Assembly (NCBI GenBank): GCA_022822865.1
Contig: JAJDYJ010000084.1
Location: 1 to 64,000, forward strand
Origin: Pseudomonadales bacterium
Lineage (GTDB): Bacteria; Pseudomonadota; Gammaproteobacteria; Pseudomonadales; Pseudohongiellaceae
Length of the DNA stretch: 64,000 bases
Reading direction: 5' to 3'
In this document: in pieces, positions 43,552-53,302 of the stretch
Position numbering within the stretch: position 1 is the stretch's first letter
Layout: the number at the start of each line of letters is the position of its first letter
Translations under genes and position numbers: made by a program
The notes under the pieces: generated by a model
Databases searched by the model: none
The model's input: only the letters and a program-made list of their open reading frames with translations
Told to the model about the DNA's origin: nothing

Positions 43552-45035
43552 AGCGGTATCGACTTCAGCGAAGGCTTGGTGACCTTGCCCATGGCGTTGC
43601 GGGGCAAGGTATCCAGCCGTTTCACGTGTTTGGGAATCTTGTAGGACGACATGCGCTCGGCGCACCAGCTTTTCAGCTCCGCGTAATCGAGCTCGTCGCC
43701 GTTCTTCGTCACGACGAAGGCCGTGACCGCCTCGCCCCAGACTTCGTCCTCGGCGCCGATGACCGCGACTTCGGCGATGTCCTCGTGGGTCAGCAGCACG
43801 CCTTCGATTTCGAGCGCGGACAGCTTGTAGCCGCCCGACTTGATGATGTCCACCGAAGTGCGGCCCATGATGCGGTAATAGCCGTCTTCGATCACCGCCA
43901 TGTCGCCGGTGCAGAACCAGCCGTCGACGAAGCTTTTCCGCGTGGCTTCCTCGTTGCCCCAGTATTCCAGGAACACGTTGTCGCCCTTGATGCGGATTTC
44001 GCCGGGATTGCCTTCGCCTTCGACGGGGCGGTGCGATTCGTCGAACAATTGCACTTCGACCCCGGGCAGCGGCTGGCCGACGTAGCCCGCGCGCCGTTCG
44101 TCGTGGTAGGGATTGGAAATGCCCATGCCGATCTCGGTCATGCCGTAGCGCTCGAGCAGAACCTGGCCGGTGAGTTCCCGCCATTGCTCGAACAGCTTGA
44201 CGGGGCAGGCCGCCGAGCCGGAAATGTTCAGCCGCATGGCCTTGAAGCCGGCGCACACCGCCGCGACTTCCTGTTCGTCCTGTTTTTCCAGATGCTGGAT
44301 CAGCTTGACGTAAACCGTGGGCACGGCCATGAAAACGTTGTACACTCCGGCCGCCACTTCGGCCGTGACCCTGGGAATGTCGAGCCCGGCGAACAGATGC
44401 ACCCTGGCTCCGGCCCACAGCCCGCAACTGAGAATGTTGATGATGCCGTGAATGTGGTGCAGCGGCAGAAACAGGGGGATCACGTCGTCCTCGGTCCAGC
44501 ACCAGGCGTCGATCAGGGTGGTGATCTGGGCGCGGATCGTCTTGTGGGTGCTTACCGTGCCTTTCGGCTTGCTCGTCGTGCCGCTGGTAAACAGCATCAT
44601 GGCGCGGCGTCCCGGGTCGATCTCAGGCAAGCCGCCCGCTTCGTCCGCCAGCACATCGCTCACGGTCAGCAACTCGATGCCCAGCGTCGCGCAAAGCTCG
44701 CGCAATTCGTCAGGCGCTCCGGCCTGGGCGAACAAGCGCGTGACACCGGCGCTGCTCAGATAATGATCGAGTTCGGCAACCGCCGAGGCCACGTTCAGGG
44801 GAACGGCGATGCCGCCGGCGCGCCACACCCCATGCATGCAGGTGACGTAGTCGAGACTCGCCGGCAGGAAGAAGGCGATGCGCTCTTCCTCGAGATCGCT
44901 CCGGCCGCCGAGCAGCCCGGTGGCGAAGCGGTCGATGCGCGAGTTGACCTCGCCGTAGCTGTAAGACTCGGTATCGTCAACGAGCGCGATGCGCTCGTTG
45001 CCGTCGGTCAGATGATGAAAATCGTTTTGTGACAT
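43548..45035 (-). CDS. AMP-dependent acyl-CoA synthetase, probably malonyl-CoA synthetase (MatB-like)
   Basis: MLFTSGTTSKPKGTVSTH, ERYGMTEIGMGISNPYHDERRAGYVGQPLPGV, GWFCTGDMAVIEDGYYRIMGR; adjacent to madLM. Confidence 0.85.
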   Translation of the reverse strand: MSQNDFHHLTDGNERIALVDDTESYSYGEVNSRIDRFATGLLGGRSDLEEERIAFFLPASLDYVTCMHGVWRAGGIAVPLNVASAVAELDHYLSSAGVTRLFAQAGAPDELRELCATLGIELLTVSDVLADEAGGLPEIDPGRRAMMLFTSGTTSKPKGTVSTHKTIRAQITTLIDAWCWTEDDVIPLFLPLHHIHGIINILSCGLWAGARVHLFAGLDIPRVTAEVAAGVYNVFMAVPTVYVKLIQHLEKQDEQEVAAVCAGFKAMRLNISGSAACPVKLFEQWRELTGQVLLERYGMTEIGMGISNPYHDERRAGYVGQPLPGVEVQLFDESHRPVEGEGNPGEIRIKGDNVFLEYWGNEEATRKSFVDGWFCTGDMAVIEDGYYRIMGRTSVDIIKSGGYKLSALEIEGVLLTHEDIAEVAVIGAEDEVWGEAVTAFVVTKNGDELDYAELKSWCAERMSSYKIPKHVKRLDTLPRNAMGKVTKPSLKSIPL

Positions 45036-45055
45036 GCTGATTCCGTCCGGATTTC

Positions 45056-45817
45056 TCAAAACATCGCTTCAACGATGAAGAACAGGATCGACGGCCCGAG
45101 CAGGCAGCCGACGCCGGTGTAGAAAGTCGCGGTCATGGCGCCGTACGGCACGAGTTTCGGATCCGTCGCCGCCAGTCCCGCCGCGACGCCGCTCGTCGTT
45201 CCCATGAGGCCGCCGAACACCATTGCCGACTGCGGATTGTTCAAACCGATGTAACGCGCCACGAGCGGCGTGCCGATCATGACCAGGATCGATTTCACCA
45301 ATCCCGCCGCAACGCTCAAGGTAATCATCGCCTCGGAAGCGCCGATGGCCTCGCCCGTGACCGGGCCGACGATGTAGGTGACCGCGCCGGCGCCGATGGT
45401 GGTGATCTCGGTCGGGTCGGTGTAACCGAACGCCACCGCGACAGCCGCCCCCACGACGAAGGAAACGATGACCCCGGCGAAGATCGAGATCACGCCCGCC
45501 AGGCCGGCCTTCTTCAATTCGCTCAATTGCGCGCCGAATGCCGTCGCGACGATGGCGAAATCGCGCATCATGCCGCCGCCCATCAGGCCGATGCCGCTCA
45601 ATAGCGCGAAATCCGCCACGCCGCGGTTGCCGCCGGTGGCGACCCCGCCGTACCAGGCCGCCAGCAGGCCGACGGCGATGGCGATGGCCGAACCGTGAAT
45701 GCGGCCGGCGGTGAGCTTGTTGGCGAGCAGATACGAAAGCCAGATGGTGACGCCGACAACGGCGAAGGCGACGACGAGATTGTTGCGAACGAATACGGTT
45801 TCCAGCAATTCCATCAT
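45056..45817 (-). CDS. madM: Malonate transporter subunit MadM
   Basis: 254-codon polytopic protein with GGGMMRDFAIVATAFGAQLSELKKAGLAGV; paired with a MadL-like ORF. Confidence 0.88.
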   Translation of the reverse strand: MMELLETVFVRNNLVVAFAVVGVTIWLSYLLANKLTAGRIHGSAIAIAVGLLAAWYGGVATGGNRGVADFALLSGIGLMGGGMMRDFAIVATAFGAQLSELKKAGLAGVISIFAGVIVSFVVGAAVAVAFGYTDPTEITTIGAGAVTYIVGPVTGEAIGASEAMITLSVAAGLVKSILVMIGTPLVARYIGLNNPQSAMVFGGLMGTTSGVAAGLAATDPKLVPYGAMTATFYTGVGCLLGPSILFFIVEAMF

Positions 45818-46206
45818 GGCGCGCTTTCCTCCTTGTCCCCGTCTGAATCCGCTCCGGTCCCGATCCTGCTCAGCGCGGGCACCAGCGCGAAACTAACCGC
45901 CACCGCGGCGACGCCGGCGGTGATCGCAAGCACGCCGCCATCGACCGCCGCGGCCACGTTCTGCTGCGCGGCCATGGCGACGACGATCGGGATGTACATC
46001 GCGCTCCAGAACTTGACGCCGGAACCCGCCGCGCCCTCGGTCAGGGCGCTGAACCGCTCGGAATTGCACGCCAGCACCAGAAAGAGCATGGCGATGCCCA
46101 CGCCGCCGACGTTCGCCTCCACGCCCAGAATAATGCCCAGACCTTCGCCGATCAGCATGCCCGCCACGAGGCAGGCGGAAAGCAGGGCGACACCGTAAAT
46201 GATCAT
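45814..46206 (-). CDS. madL: Malonate transporter subunit MadL
   Basis: MIIYGVALLSACLVAGMLIGEGLGIILGVEANVGGVGIAMLFLVLACN; overlaps madM. Confidence 0.88.
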   Translation of the reverse strand: MIIYGVALLSACLVAGMLIGEGLGIILGVEANVGGVGIAMLFLVLACNSERFSALTEGAAGSGVKFWSAMYIPIVVAMAAQQNVAAAVDGGVLAITAGVAAVAVSFALVPALSRIGTGADSDGDKEESAP

Positions 46207-46364
46207 TTTTCGTTCCTTCCGCGGAAGACGGCCCGGCCGCCGTTCGCGCCGATAATATGACGCGCCCGCTGGCGGCGCAATTCGGGGAAGGAAACGCGCT
46301 CCCTTCCTTGACCGTCATTTCAGGCGTGTTACTTTTCCTCGCGCAGATGATTCGGGGCTGAGAC

Positions 46365-49300
46365 TTGCGCGTTTATCATTCGAACCGGCTTGAAAAGCTG
46401 GCTACTGAACTGGCGGGGCTGCTTGCGACCGATCCGGCCGAGCCCCTCACGCCGGAGCGAATCGTCGTGCCGCATCAGACGATGGGCCGCTGGCTGCGGC
46501 TCGAACTGGCGCGCGAACTGGGCATCGCCGCAAACATCGACTTCGAGTTGCCGGCCGAGTTTGCCTGGTCGATCTTGCGCGACGCCGTTCCGGGACTGTC
46601 GCAAGCCCGGGGATTCGACCCGGGCAATCTGCGCTGGCATCTGTTTGAATTGCTCCCGCAATTCACCCGCGCGCCGGAAGCCGGCGAAGTGCGGCAGTTC
46701 CTTGCCGACGGGGACGAGCGCAAGAGATTCGAGCTTGCCGACAAGCTGGCCGCGATCTATGACCGTTGCATCAACTTCCGGCCGGACTGGATCAGGGACT
46801 GGGAGCGGGGCGCGGCGCCGCATTGGCAGGCGCGGCTTTGGCAATTGCTGGCGAGGAAAGTCCCGGAACAGCATTGGGTCGAGGCGCTGGAGGCGTTCCG
46901 GCGCGAAACCGCGAATGGACGTCGTCCGAAGAGTTGGCCGCGCCGGGCTTGCTTCTTCAATGTTTCCGCACTATCGCCGTCCTATTTGCAATTGCTTGAG
47001 GAACTGGGCCGGGATATCGACCTGCACATTTTCCAGTTCAATCCCTGCGAGGAATTCTGGGGCGACCTCCACACCGAAAGAGAAAGCCGCCATCGGGCCG
47101 GGGAACAGGATATCGATGCGCTTCATTTCGAAGAGGGGAACAAGCTGCTGGCGGCCTGGGGACGCGGTGGCCGCGATACATTCAATGCATTGATCGATGC
47201 GGGCGACGACCATACTCTCTTCCAGCGCCTGGATTCCGATTCCCGGCTGACCGCGGTGCAGCAGGACATCCAGACGCTGCGAACCGCTGAAAAGGACGCC
47301 GCGGCAAGTGCCCCACCCGCGGACCGATCACTGCAAATCCATTGCTGCCATTCGGCGATGCGCGAGGCCGAAGTGCTGCACGACCGTCTGCTCGACCTGC
47401 TCGAAACCCATCCCGATATCGAGCCGGCGGATATCCTGATCGTGACGCCGGACCTGGCGCGATACGGCCCCGTGATCGCGGCGGTGTTCGAAGCCGAAGG
47501 CCGCATCCCCGTTGTGCTTTCCCGCGTTCGGGAAGCGGATTCGCCGACATCGAGAGCGTTTTTCGATCTGCTGTCGCTGCCGGGTTCGCGCTATGGCGCC
47601 GAAGACGTTCTTGCGCCTCTGGATGCGCCTTCGCTGCGGGCGCGTTTCGGGCTCCGGGAAAACAGCCTGCCGGCGATTCGAAGCTGGGTCAGGGAGGCCG
47701 GCGTCCGCCGGGGCGTTAGCGCGGACGGCGGCGCGGGCGGGCAAGCTCCCGCGCTGCCGGGGAATACCTGGCGCGAGGGATTGCAAAGATTGCTCATGGG
47801 ATACGCGGCCGGGGATGCCAACGAGCTCGTGCTGGGAGTTTATCCTTGCGCGGTCGGCGGCGAAACGGGATTTGCCGCGAGAGAAGCCGACTTCGACACC
47901 CTGGGGCGCTTCGTCAGCTATTGTTCGAACGCGTTCGACCTGCAATCCCTGGCCGGGCAATCGCGCACGGCAAACCAGTGGTCGCGATTGCTGCTGAACC
48001 TGCTGGGCAAGTTCTTCGACGAAGGCTCGGACATCGCGGCCTATGGCGGTTTCGAGGCGGCCCGCGACGCCGCGGACGAAGTGAAGGCGATCAGAACGCT
48101 GATCGAGAACTTCCGCAAACAGGCGAGCCGGGCCGCATGTTCGATACCCTTCGAGGTCGTCCGGCACGCGCTCGGCGAGGCGGCGGTCGGCGCCGCGCTC
48201 GGGCCGGCGCGACTCGCGGACGGCGCCGCCGTCGGCAATCTGGCGTCGGGACAGATTCCGCCGGCAAAAATCGTCTGCGCCGTGGGCATGAACGGCGACG
48301 GATTTCCGCGCAATCCCCCGCGCCACGCCTTCGATCTCGTCGAGCAGGACAGGCGGCGTCCCGGCGACCGCGACGTTCGCCTCGAAGACCGGTTCGCCTT
48401 TCTCGAAGCGCTGCTCGCGGCGCGAGCGGGCTTTATCGTAACTTACACCGGGCGCGACCAGCGGGACGATTCGGAGATTCCGCCTTCGGTCGTGGTGGAG
48501 GAACTCGCCGACTACATCAGCGCCCGGTTTCCCGATGCAAACCCGGTCGGGCATCCCCTGCAGGCTTTCAGTCCCCGGTATTTTGCCGGTGAGCAGGGGC
48601 TGTTCAGTTTCTCGAAAACCATGTTCGACGCCGCGCAGATCCTGCGCGACGGTAATCGGCGGGCGCCCGACAGATTCGCGGCAACGCTGCCCGAACCGGA
48701 GGAGTCCCGCCGCAAGGTCGGCTTGTCCGAGCTGGAGCGTTTTTTCTCCGACCCCGCCGCCGGCCTGCTCAGGGAGCGTTTCGATATCCGGTTGCGGGAG
48801 GAAGAAGAAGCGCTGGATGAAACCGAGCCCTTGCAACTCAACGGCCTCGAACGCTACGGCCTGCGGGAACAGATACGCGCCAGAACCGATGAAACGCATG
48901 GGGAAACGGCCGATCCGGAGAGCGTCAGATCGCTGCTGCTGGCCAGCGGGGCTATGCCCCACGGCAGTTTCGGCGCCCTCGCCTGGGATGATGCCTTCGG
49001 TCTCGTCGGCGGACTGAAAGAGCGGCTGCTGCCCCATGCCGAGGCGCTCGCCGCGGAGCCGGTAAAGATCGATCTGGAGATCGACGGGTTTCGCCTGACC
49101 GGCGCGTTACCCAATATCGGCGAAGAACATATGGTCTGGTGGCGCAACGGCAGGAGGCGCGCAAAAAACCTGATCGAAATCCGTCTCCGCCAACTCGCCT
49201 GGACCGCGGCCGGCAACGAGCCGTTGCCCGTCCGGGCCATCTGGACCGACGAGGAATTGCTGATCCCGGCCCCGGACCCGAAAGAAGAGTCGATCGCGCC

Positions 49301-49580
49301 CTGGCTCGAAGCGTGGTGGAGAGGGCTGTCCGCGCCGCTGCGTTTCTTTCCGGAATCTTCGTTCGCCTGGGCCGGGGCGGTGGCGAACGGCGCCAGCGGA
49401 CCGATCGACGAGGCCAGGAAAAAGTGGTTCGGCGTTCCATTCCGGTCGATTCCGGGAGAGAACGAAGAATTGACCAACCGCCTGCTGTGGGATTCGGACG
49501 GGGAAGAAGACCCGTTGCACGCGGCGGAATTCGAGCGATTGGCGAGCAGTCTGCTGCTGCCGTTGGCGAGTCAATTGTGA
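46365..49580 (+). CDS. recC: Exodeoxyribonuclease V subunit gamma (RecC)
   Basis: RVYHSNRLEKLATELAGLL...ERIVVPHQTMGRWLRLELARELGIAANIDFELPAEFAW; followed by recB and recD; TTG start. Confidence 0.95.
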   Translation: MRVYHSNRLEKLATELAGLLATDPAEPLTPERIVVPHQTMGRWLRLELARELGIAANIDFELPAEFAWSILRDAVPGLSQARGFDPGNLRWHLFELLPQFTRAPEAGEVRQFLADGDERKRFELADKLAAIYDRCINFRPDWIRDWERGAAPHWQARLWQLLARKVPEQHWVEALEAFRRETANGRRPKSWPRRACFFNVSALSPSYLQLLEELGRDIDLHIFQFNPCEEFWGDLHTERESRHRAGEQDIDALHFEEGNKLLAAWGRGGRDTFNALIDAGDDHTLFQRLDSDSRLTAVQQDIQTLRTAEKDAAASAPPADRSLQIHCCHSAMREAEVLHDRLLDLLETHPDIEPADILIVTPDLARYGPVIAAVFEAEGRIPVVLSRVREADSPTSRAFFDLLSLPGSRYGAEDVLAPLDAPSLRARFGLRENSLPAIRSWVREAGVRRGVSADGGAGGQAPALPGNTWREGLQRLLMGYAAGDANELVLGVYPCAVGGETGFAAREADFDTLGRFVSYCSNAFDLQSLAGQSRTANQWSRLLLNLLGKFFDEGSDIAAYGGFEAARDAADEVKAIRTLIENFRKQASRAACSIPFEVVRHALGEAAVGAALGPARLADGAAVGNLASGQIPPAKIVCAVGMNGDGFPRNPPRHAFDLVEQDRRRPGDRDVRLEDRFAFLEALLAARAGFIVTYTGRDQRDDSEIPPSVVVEELADYISARFPDANPVGHPLQAFSPRYFAGEQGLFSFSKTMFDAAQILRDGNRRAPDRFAATLPEPEESRRKVGLSELERFFSDPAAGLLRERFDIRLREEEEALDETEPLQLNGLERYGLREQIRARTDETHGETADPESVRSLLLASGAMPHGSFGALAWDDAFGLVGGLKERLLPHAEALAAEPVKIDLEIDGFRLTGALPNIGEEHMVWWRNGRRRAKNLIEIRLRQLAWTAAGNEPLPVRAIWTDEELLIPAPDPKEESIAPWLEAWWRGLSAPLRFFPESSFAWAGAVANGASGPIDEARKKWFGVPFRSIPGENEELTNRLLWDSDGEEDPLHAAEFERLASSLLLPLASQL

Positions 49581-52500
49581 ATGCCATCGTGAAATCAGGG
49601 AACGGGATGCCGCAAACGCCGCTCGATACGCGGCTGCACGATGGCCGCACCCTCATCGAAGCGAGCGCGGGCTCCGGCAAGACGCGCGCCATCACGACCC
49701 TGGTTGCGCGATCTGTGGTCGAACAGGAGCGCGAACTCGACAGCATTCTGGTCGTCACGTTCACCAAGGCCGCCACCGCCGAATTGCGCAAGCGGATCCG
49801 CAAGACGCTCAAGGCGATTCAGGACGGATTGACGCCGGGCGGGACCGACGACGGCCAGGCGCTGGAACTGCTCGAAAGGTGGCGGGCCGCCGAAAGCCTC
49901 GGCGAGGAACGGATCAGGAATCGCATTGATGCCGCACTGCTCGATATCGACCGCGCCAACGTTTATACCATTCACGGTTTCTGCCAGCGGGCGCTTGCCG
50001 AATTCGCGTTCGAGACCGGATTCCCGTTCGGGTTCGATGTGCGTGGCGACGGCGCCGCGATCGTCGAAGGCGTCGTGCGCGACCTCTGGCAACGCCGGTT
50101 CCGGGATTGTCCCCGGATAGTCGCCGGCCATGCTTCGAAAAGGAATTTCATGCCCGACCCGCTCGCGGGCTGGATCGACTCGTTGCGGTCCAGGCCTGAT
50201 CTCGACATCAAGGGCGTTCCAGACCCGGTTATCGAACCCGCCGACGCGGAGCCCGCCTGCCGGGAAACGCTGGAACACACCCGGAGAATCTGGCGCGAGC
50301 ATGGCGCCGGGTACTGCCACATCCTGCGCGAGAGCGATGCGTTGAACCGGCAATCTTACAGACTGCCCACCGTCGAGCGGAAACTTGCGGATATCGAGGC
50401 GGTTTTCGCCGCCGCCGGGTTACCGGCGGATATCGAAGGCTTGCGCGATCTGACGAACTGGCTCGGCGGTGAAAGGGCCAGGGGAAAATGCAAGAAAGGG
50501 CGGCAACTCCCGGAAAATCCGCTGTTCGATGCATTCGATGATCTGTCCGCCGCCTGCGCGGCGCTGTCGAGCGCCCTCGATGGCTGGCTGCTTCAAACCC
50601 GCAAACAGATCTACGACGAGTCCGGCGAAAAAATCCGCGGCCTCGTTCGTTCCGAAAGGCGCCTTGGCTACAACGACCTGCTCACGGAAACGCGCCGCGC
50701 GCTGGAAAGCGAGGCCGGCCCCCGCCTGGCTGCCGGTATTCGCGGCCGCTTCCCCGTGGCCCTGATCGACGAGTTTCAGGACACCGACCCGATGCAGGCG
50801 CGAATTTTCGACCGCATCTACGCGGACCCGGCGGAATCGGGCGGAAGTAGCGCTTTCTATATGGTCGGCGATCCGAAGCAGTCGATCTACGAGTTCCGCG
50901 GCGCAGACGTTTTCGCCTACCTGTCGACGCAAGAAGGAATCGATTCCAGCCTGCAACTCGACCACAACTGGCGATCCGCCCCCGATCTCGTGCAGGCCGT
51001 CAACGACATATTCGACGTGCCGCTGGCATTCACCGTCCCGGAGATTGGATTCAGCCGGGCGCGGCCGGGCCGCAAGCAGGGAGCGCCGCTCGAAATAGAC
51101 GGCGAAGGCAAGCCTCCGTTCTGTATCTGGCTGCCGGACGACCAGGCAAACAACGGCAACGCCGGTTCGATCGCGGTGAACGAGACCGCCAACGAAATCA
51201 TCGAACTGCTGTCCCTGGCCCGCGATGGCCGTGCCCGAATCGACGGCAGGCCGCTGCGGGCGTCCGATATCGCCGTGCTCACGCCCAATCGCGGCCAGGG
51301 CCGCGAAATCACCCGGGCCTTGCGCCGGCTCGGCGGCAAATGCGTGGAAATCGACGATTCCAGCGTTTTCGCGACGCGGGAAGCGGAGCAACTCCATCGC
51401 TTGCTGCTTGCCCTCGCCAATCCCGGCCGGCAGGACTTGCGGCGCTCGGCGCTGGCCGGCGACCTGTTCGGATTGACCAGTGAACAATTGCTCGCGCTTG
51501 GCGAACGGGACGAAGCCTGGAACCACTGGACCGGCCGATTCGGCGGCTGGCGCGATACCTGGCTGACGCGGGGGGTCGGGGCGATGCTGCGCAGGATCGT
51601 CGACGCCGGCGGCGGCGCCGGGAACCTGCTGCGCTACGCCGACGGGCCGCGCCGCCTCACCAACCTGTACCACTTGACCGAATTGCTGCAGGAAACCGAA
51701 ACGGAAAATCGCCTCTCGCCCGCCGGAGTCGTCGCCTGGCTCGGCCGGCGGCTCGCCGGACAGACGGAGGGGGATGACGCCGCCCGGCTGCGGATCGAGA
51801 GCGACGAGGATCTGGTCAGGATCATGACCATCCATGGCAGCAAGGGACTGGAATTTCCGATCGTCTACCTCCCCTTCGCCTGGTATGGCAGGCAGATCGG
51901 CAAGGATTCCGAGGCGCCGATCAGTTACCACTTCCGCAATGGCAGGCGTTTTCCCGCCGTTCTCGATCTGGCGCCGGACGATTGGAGCCGGGAAATGCGC
52001 GAGCTGGAAGAGTTCGGCGAATCGGTGCGCCGCCTGTATGTGGCGCTGACCCGCGCACGGGAACGCTGCGTGGTGGTCTGGACCCGGGTCGAGGGGCGAA
52101 AGAACCGGGAATTGCCGCCGCTGGCCTGGCTCATGCACAGAAACGAGCAATGCGATGCAGCGCTCGCCGGTTTGAGCGGCGCGGAATTCGCGGCGAAGAG
52201 CCCTGCCGTGCCGGACGCGGTCGGGGACGCGTACCGCAACGTCCGCGACGATTTTCACGACAAGAGCCGGGAGGAGTTTCGCGCCGATATCCAGGCCGTC
52301 GCCGACAGATGCCCCGCGGGCGTCGAAATTCGCGATCTCGAAGTCACGACAGGCCCCGGGCTCGCGGACGAGTCTGAAATCGCGCTCGAATGCCGCGAAT
52401 TCAGCCGCACCACGCGGCGCACCCGTCAAATGACCAGTTTCTCCACGCTGTCGGCCGATCATGCCGTGGCGTCTCCGGCTCACCGGCACGTCGAAACCGA

Positions 52501-53302
52501 GGCGCCGGACCACGACGAACGCGAAGCCGGCGCCGCGGCGCAAACCGACGAGCGCGAAACGGAAGGCAAACCGTTTGAATTCAACGCCTTCACTTTTCCC
52601 CGCGGCATCAATGTGGGCAGTTGCCTGCACGGAATCTTCGAGACCCTGGACTATGAGCCGGAACGCGAAATCGGCGAAGTCTGCAAACAGCAGCTTGAGC
52701 TCGCGGGCATCGACCCGCGCTGGAACGATGTCGCCCGGGCCATGGTCGAAAATACCCGCAGGGCGCCGCTGCGAGAGCCGGGACAGGAGAGCTTCGCGCT
52801 GATCGACATCAGCCGCCGCCTCACCGAACTCGAGTTCTCTTTCCCGGTGAACGGCGTTGGCCGCGCCGCCCTCGGTGAATTTTTCGAACGCCACGGATAC
52901 CCCGGACTGTTGAGCGGCAGGCAGGACGGAGAAGTCATCGATGGCTTCCTGCGCGGCTTCATCGATCTCACTTTCGAGCATCAGGGCCGCTGGTACGTAC
53001 TCGACTACAAATCGAACTGGCTCGGCGGCGCGGCGCAAGACTACGACCGGGAAAGGCTCGGCGCCGCGATGAGCGAACATCGTTACCGGCTTCAGTACCT
53101 GCTGTATCTGCTGGCGCTGCATCGGTACTTGCAAACCCGCTTGCGTGATTACGACTACGAGCGGCACGTCGGCGGCGCTTTCTACCTGTTCCTGCGCGGC
53201 ATGGACCCCGGCGCCGGCATGTCGCGCGCCGTCTGGTTCGACCGGCCCTCGAAGGAATGCATCGGGGAACTCGACGAACTCATGCGGGGCGCCGGATCGT
53301 GA
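49577..53302 (+). CDS. recB: Exodeoxyribonuclease V subunit beta (RecB)
   Basis: LIEASAGSGKTRAI Walker A; IDEFQDTDPMQARIF; MTIHGSKGLEFPIVYLPF; nuclease motif WYVLDYKSNWLG; GTG start overlapping the recC stop. Confidence 0.95.
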   Translation: MNAIVKSGNGMPQTPLDTRLHDGRTLIEASAGSGKTRAITTLVARSVVEQERELDSILVVTFTKAATAELRKRIRKTLKAIQDGLTPGGTDDGQALELLERWRAAESLGEERIRNRIDAALLDIDRANVYTIHGFCQRALAEFAFETGFPFGFDVRGDGAAIVEGVVRDLWQRRFRDCPRIVAGHASKRNFMPDPLAGWIDSLRSRPDLDIKGVPDPVIEPADAEPACRETLEHTRRIWREHGAGYCHILRESDALNRQSYRLPTVERKLADIEAVFAAAGLPADIEGLRDLTNWLGGERARGKCKKGRQLPENPLFDAFDDLSAACAALSSALDGWLLQTRKQIYDESGEKIRGLVRSERRLGYNDLLTETRRALESEAGPRLAAGIRGRFPVALIDEFQDTDPMQARIFDRIYADPAESGGSSAFYMVGDPKQSIYEFRGADVFAYLSTQEGIDSSLQLDHNWRSAPDLVQAVNDIFDVPLAFTVPEIGFSRARPGRKQGAPLEIDGEGKPPFCIWLPDDQANNGNAGSIAVNETANEIIELLSLARDGRARIDGRPLRASDIAVLTPNRGQGREITRALRRLGGKCVEIDDSSVFATREAEQLHRLLLALANPGRQDLRRSALAGDLFGLTSEQLLALGERDEAWNHWTGRFGGWRDTWLTRGVGAMLRRIVDAGGGAGNLLRYADGPRRLTNLYHLTELLQETETENRLSPAGVVAWLGRRLAGQTEGDDAARLRIESDEDLVRIMTIHGSKGLEFPIVYLPFAWYGRQIGKDSEAPISYHFRNGRRFPAVLDLAPDDWSREMRELEEFGESVRRLYVALTRARERCVVVWTRVEGRKNRELPPLAWLMHRNEQCDAALAGLSGAEFAAKSPAVPDAVGDAYRNVRDDFHDKSREEFRADIQAVADRCPAGVEIRDLEVTTGPGLADESEIALECREFSRTTRRTRQMTSFSTLSADHAVASPAHRHVETEAPDHDEREAGAAAQTDERETEGKPFEFNAFTFPRGINVGSCLHGIFETLDYEPEREIGEVCKQQLELAGIDPRWNDVARAMVENTRRAPLREPGQESFALIDISRRLTELEFSFPVNGVGRAALGEFFERHGYPGLLSGRQDGEVIDGFLRGFIDLTFEHQGRWYVLDYKSNWLGGAAQDYDRERLGAAMSEHRYRLQYLLYLLALHRYLQTRLRDYDYERHVGGAFYLFLRGMDPGAGMSRAVWFDRPSKECIGELDELMRGAGS

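Noticed and set aside
49139-49576. Upstream extension of the recB ORF
   Set aside because: Overlaps the recC 3' end in another frame; the GTG at 49577 overlapping the recC stop is the sensible start
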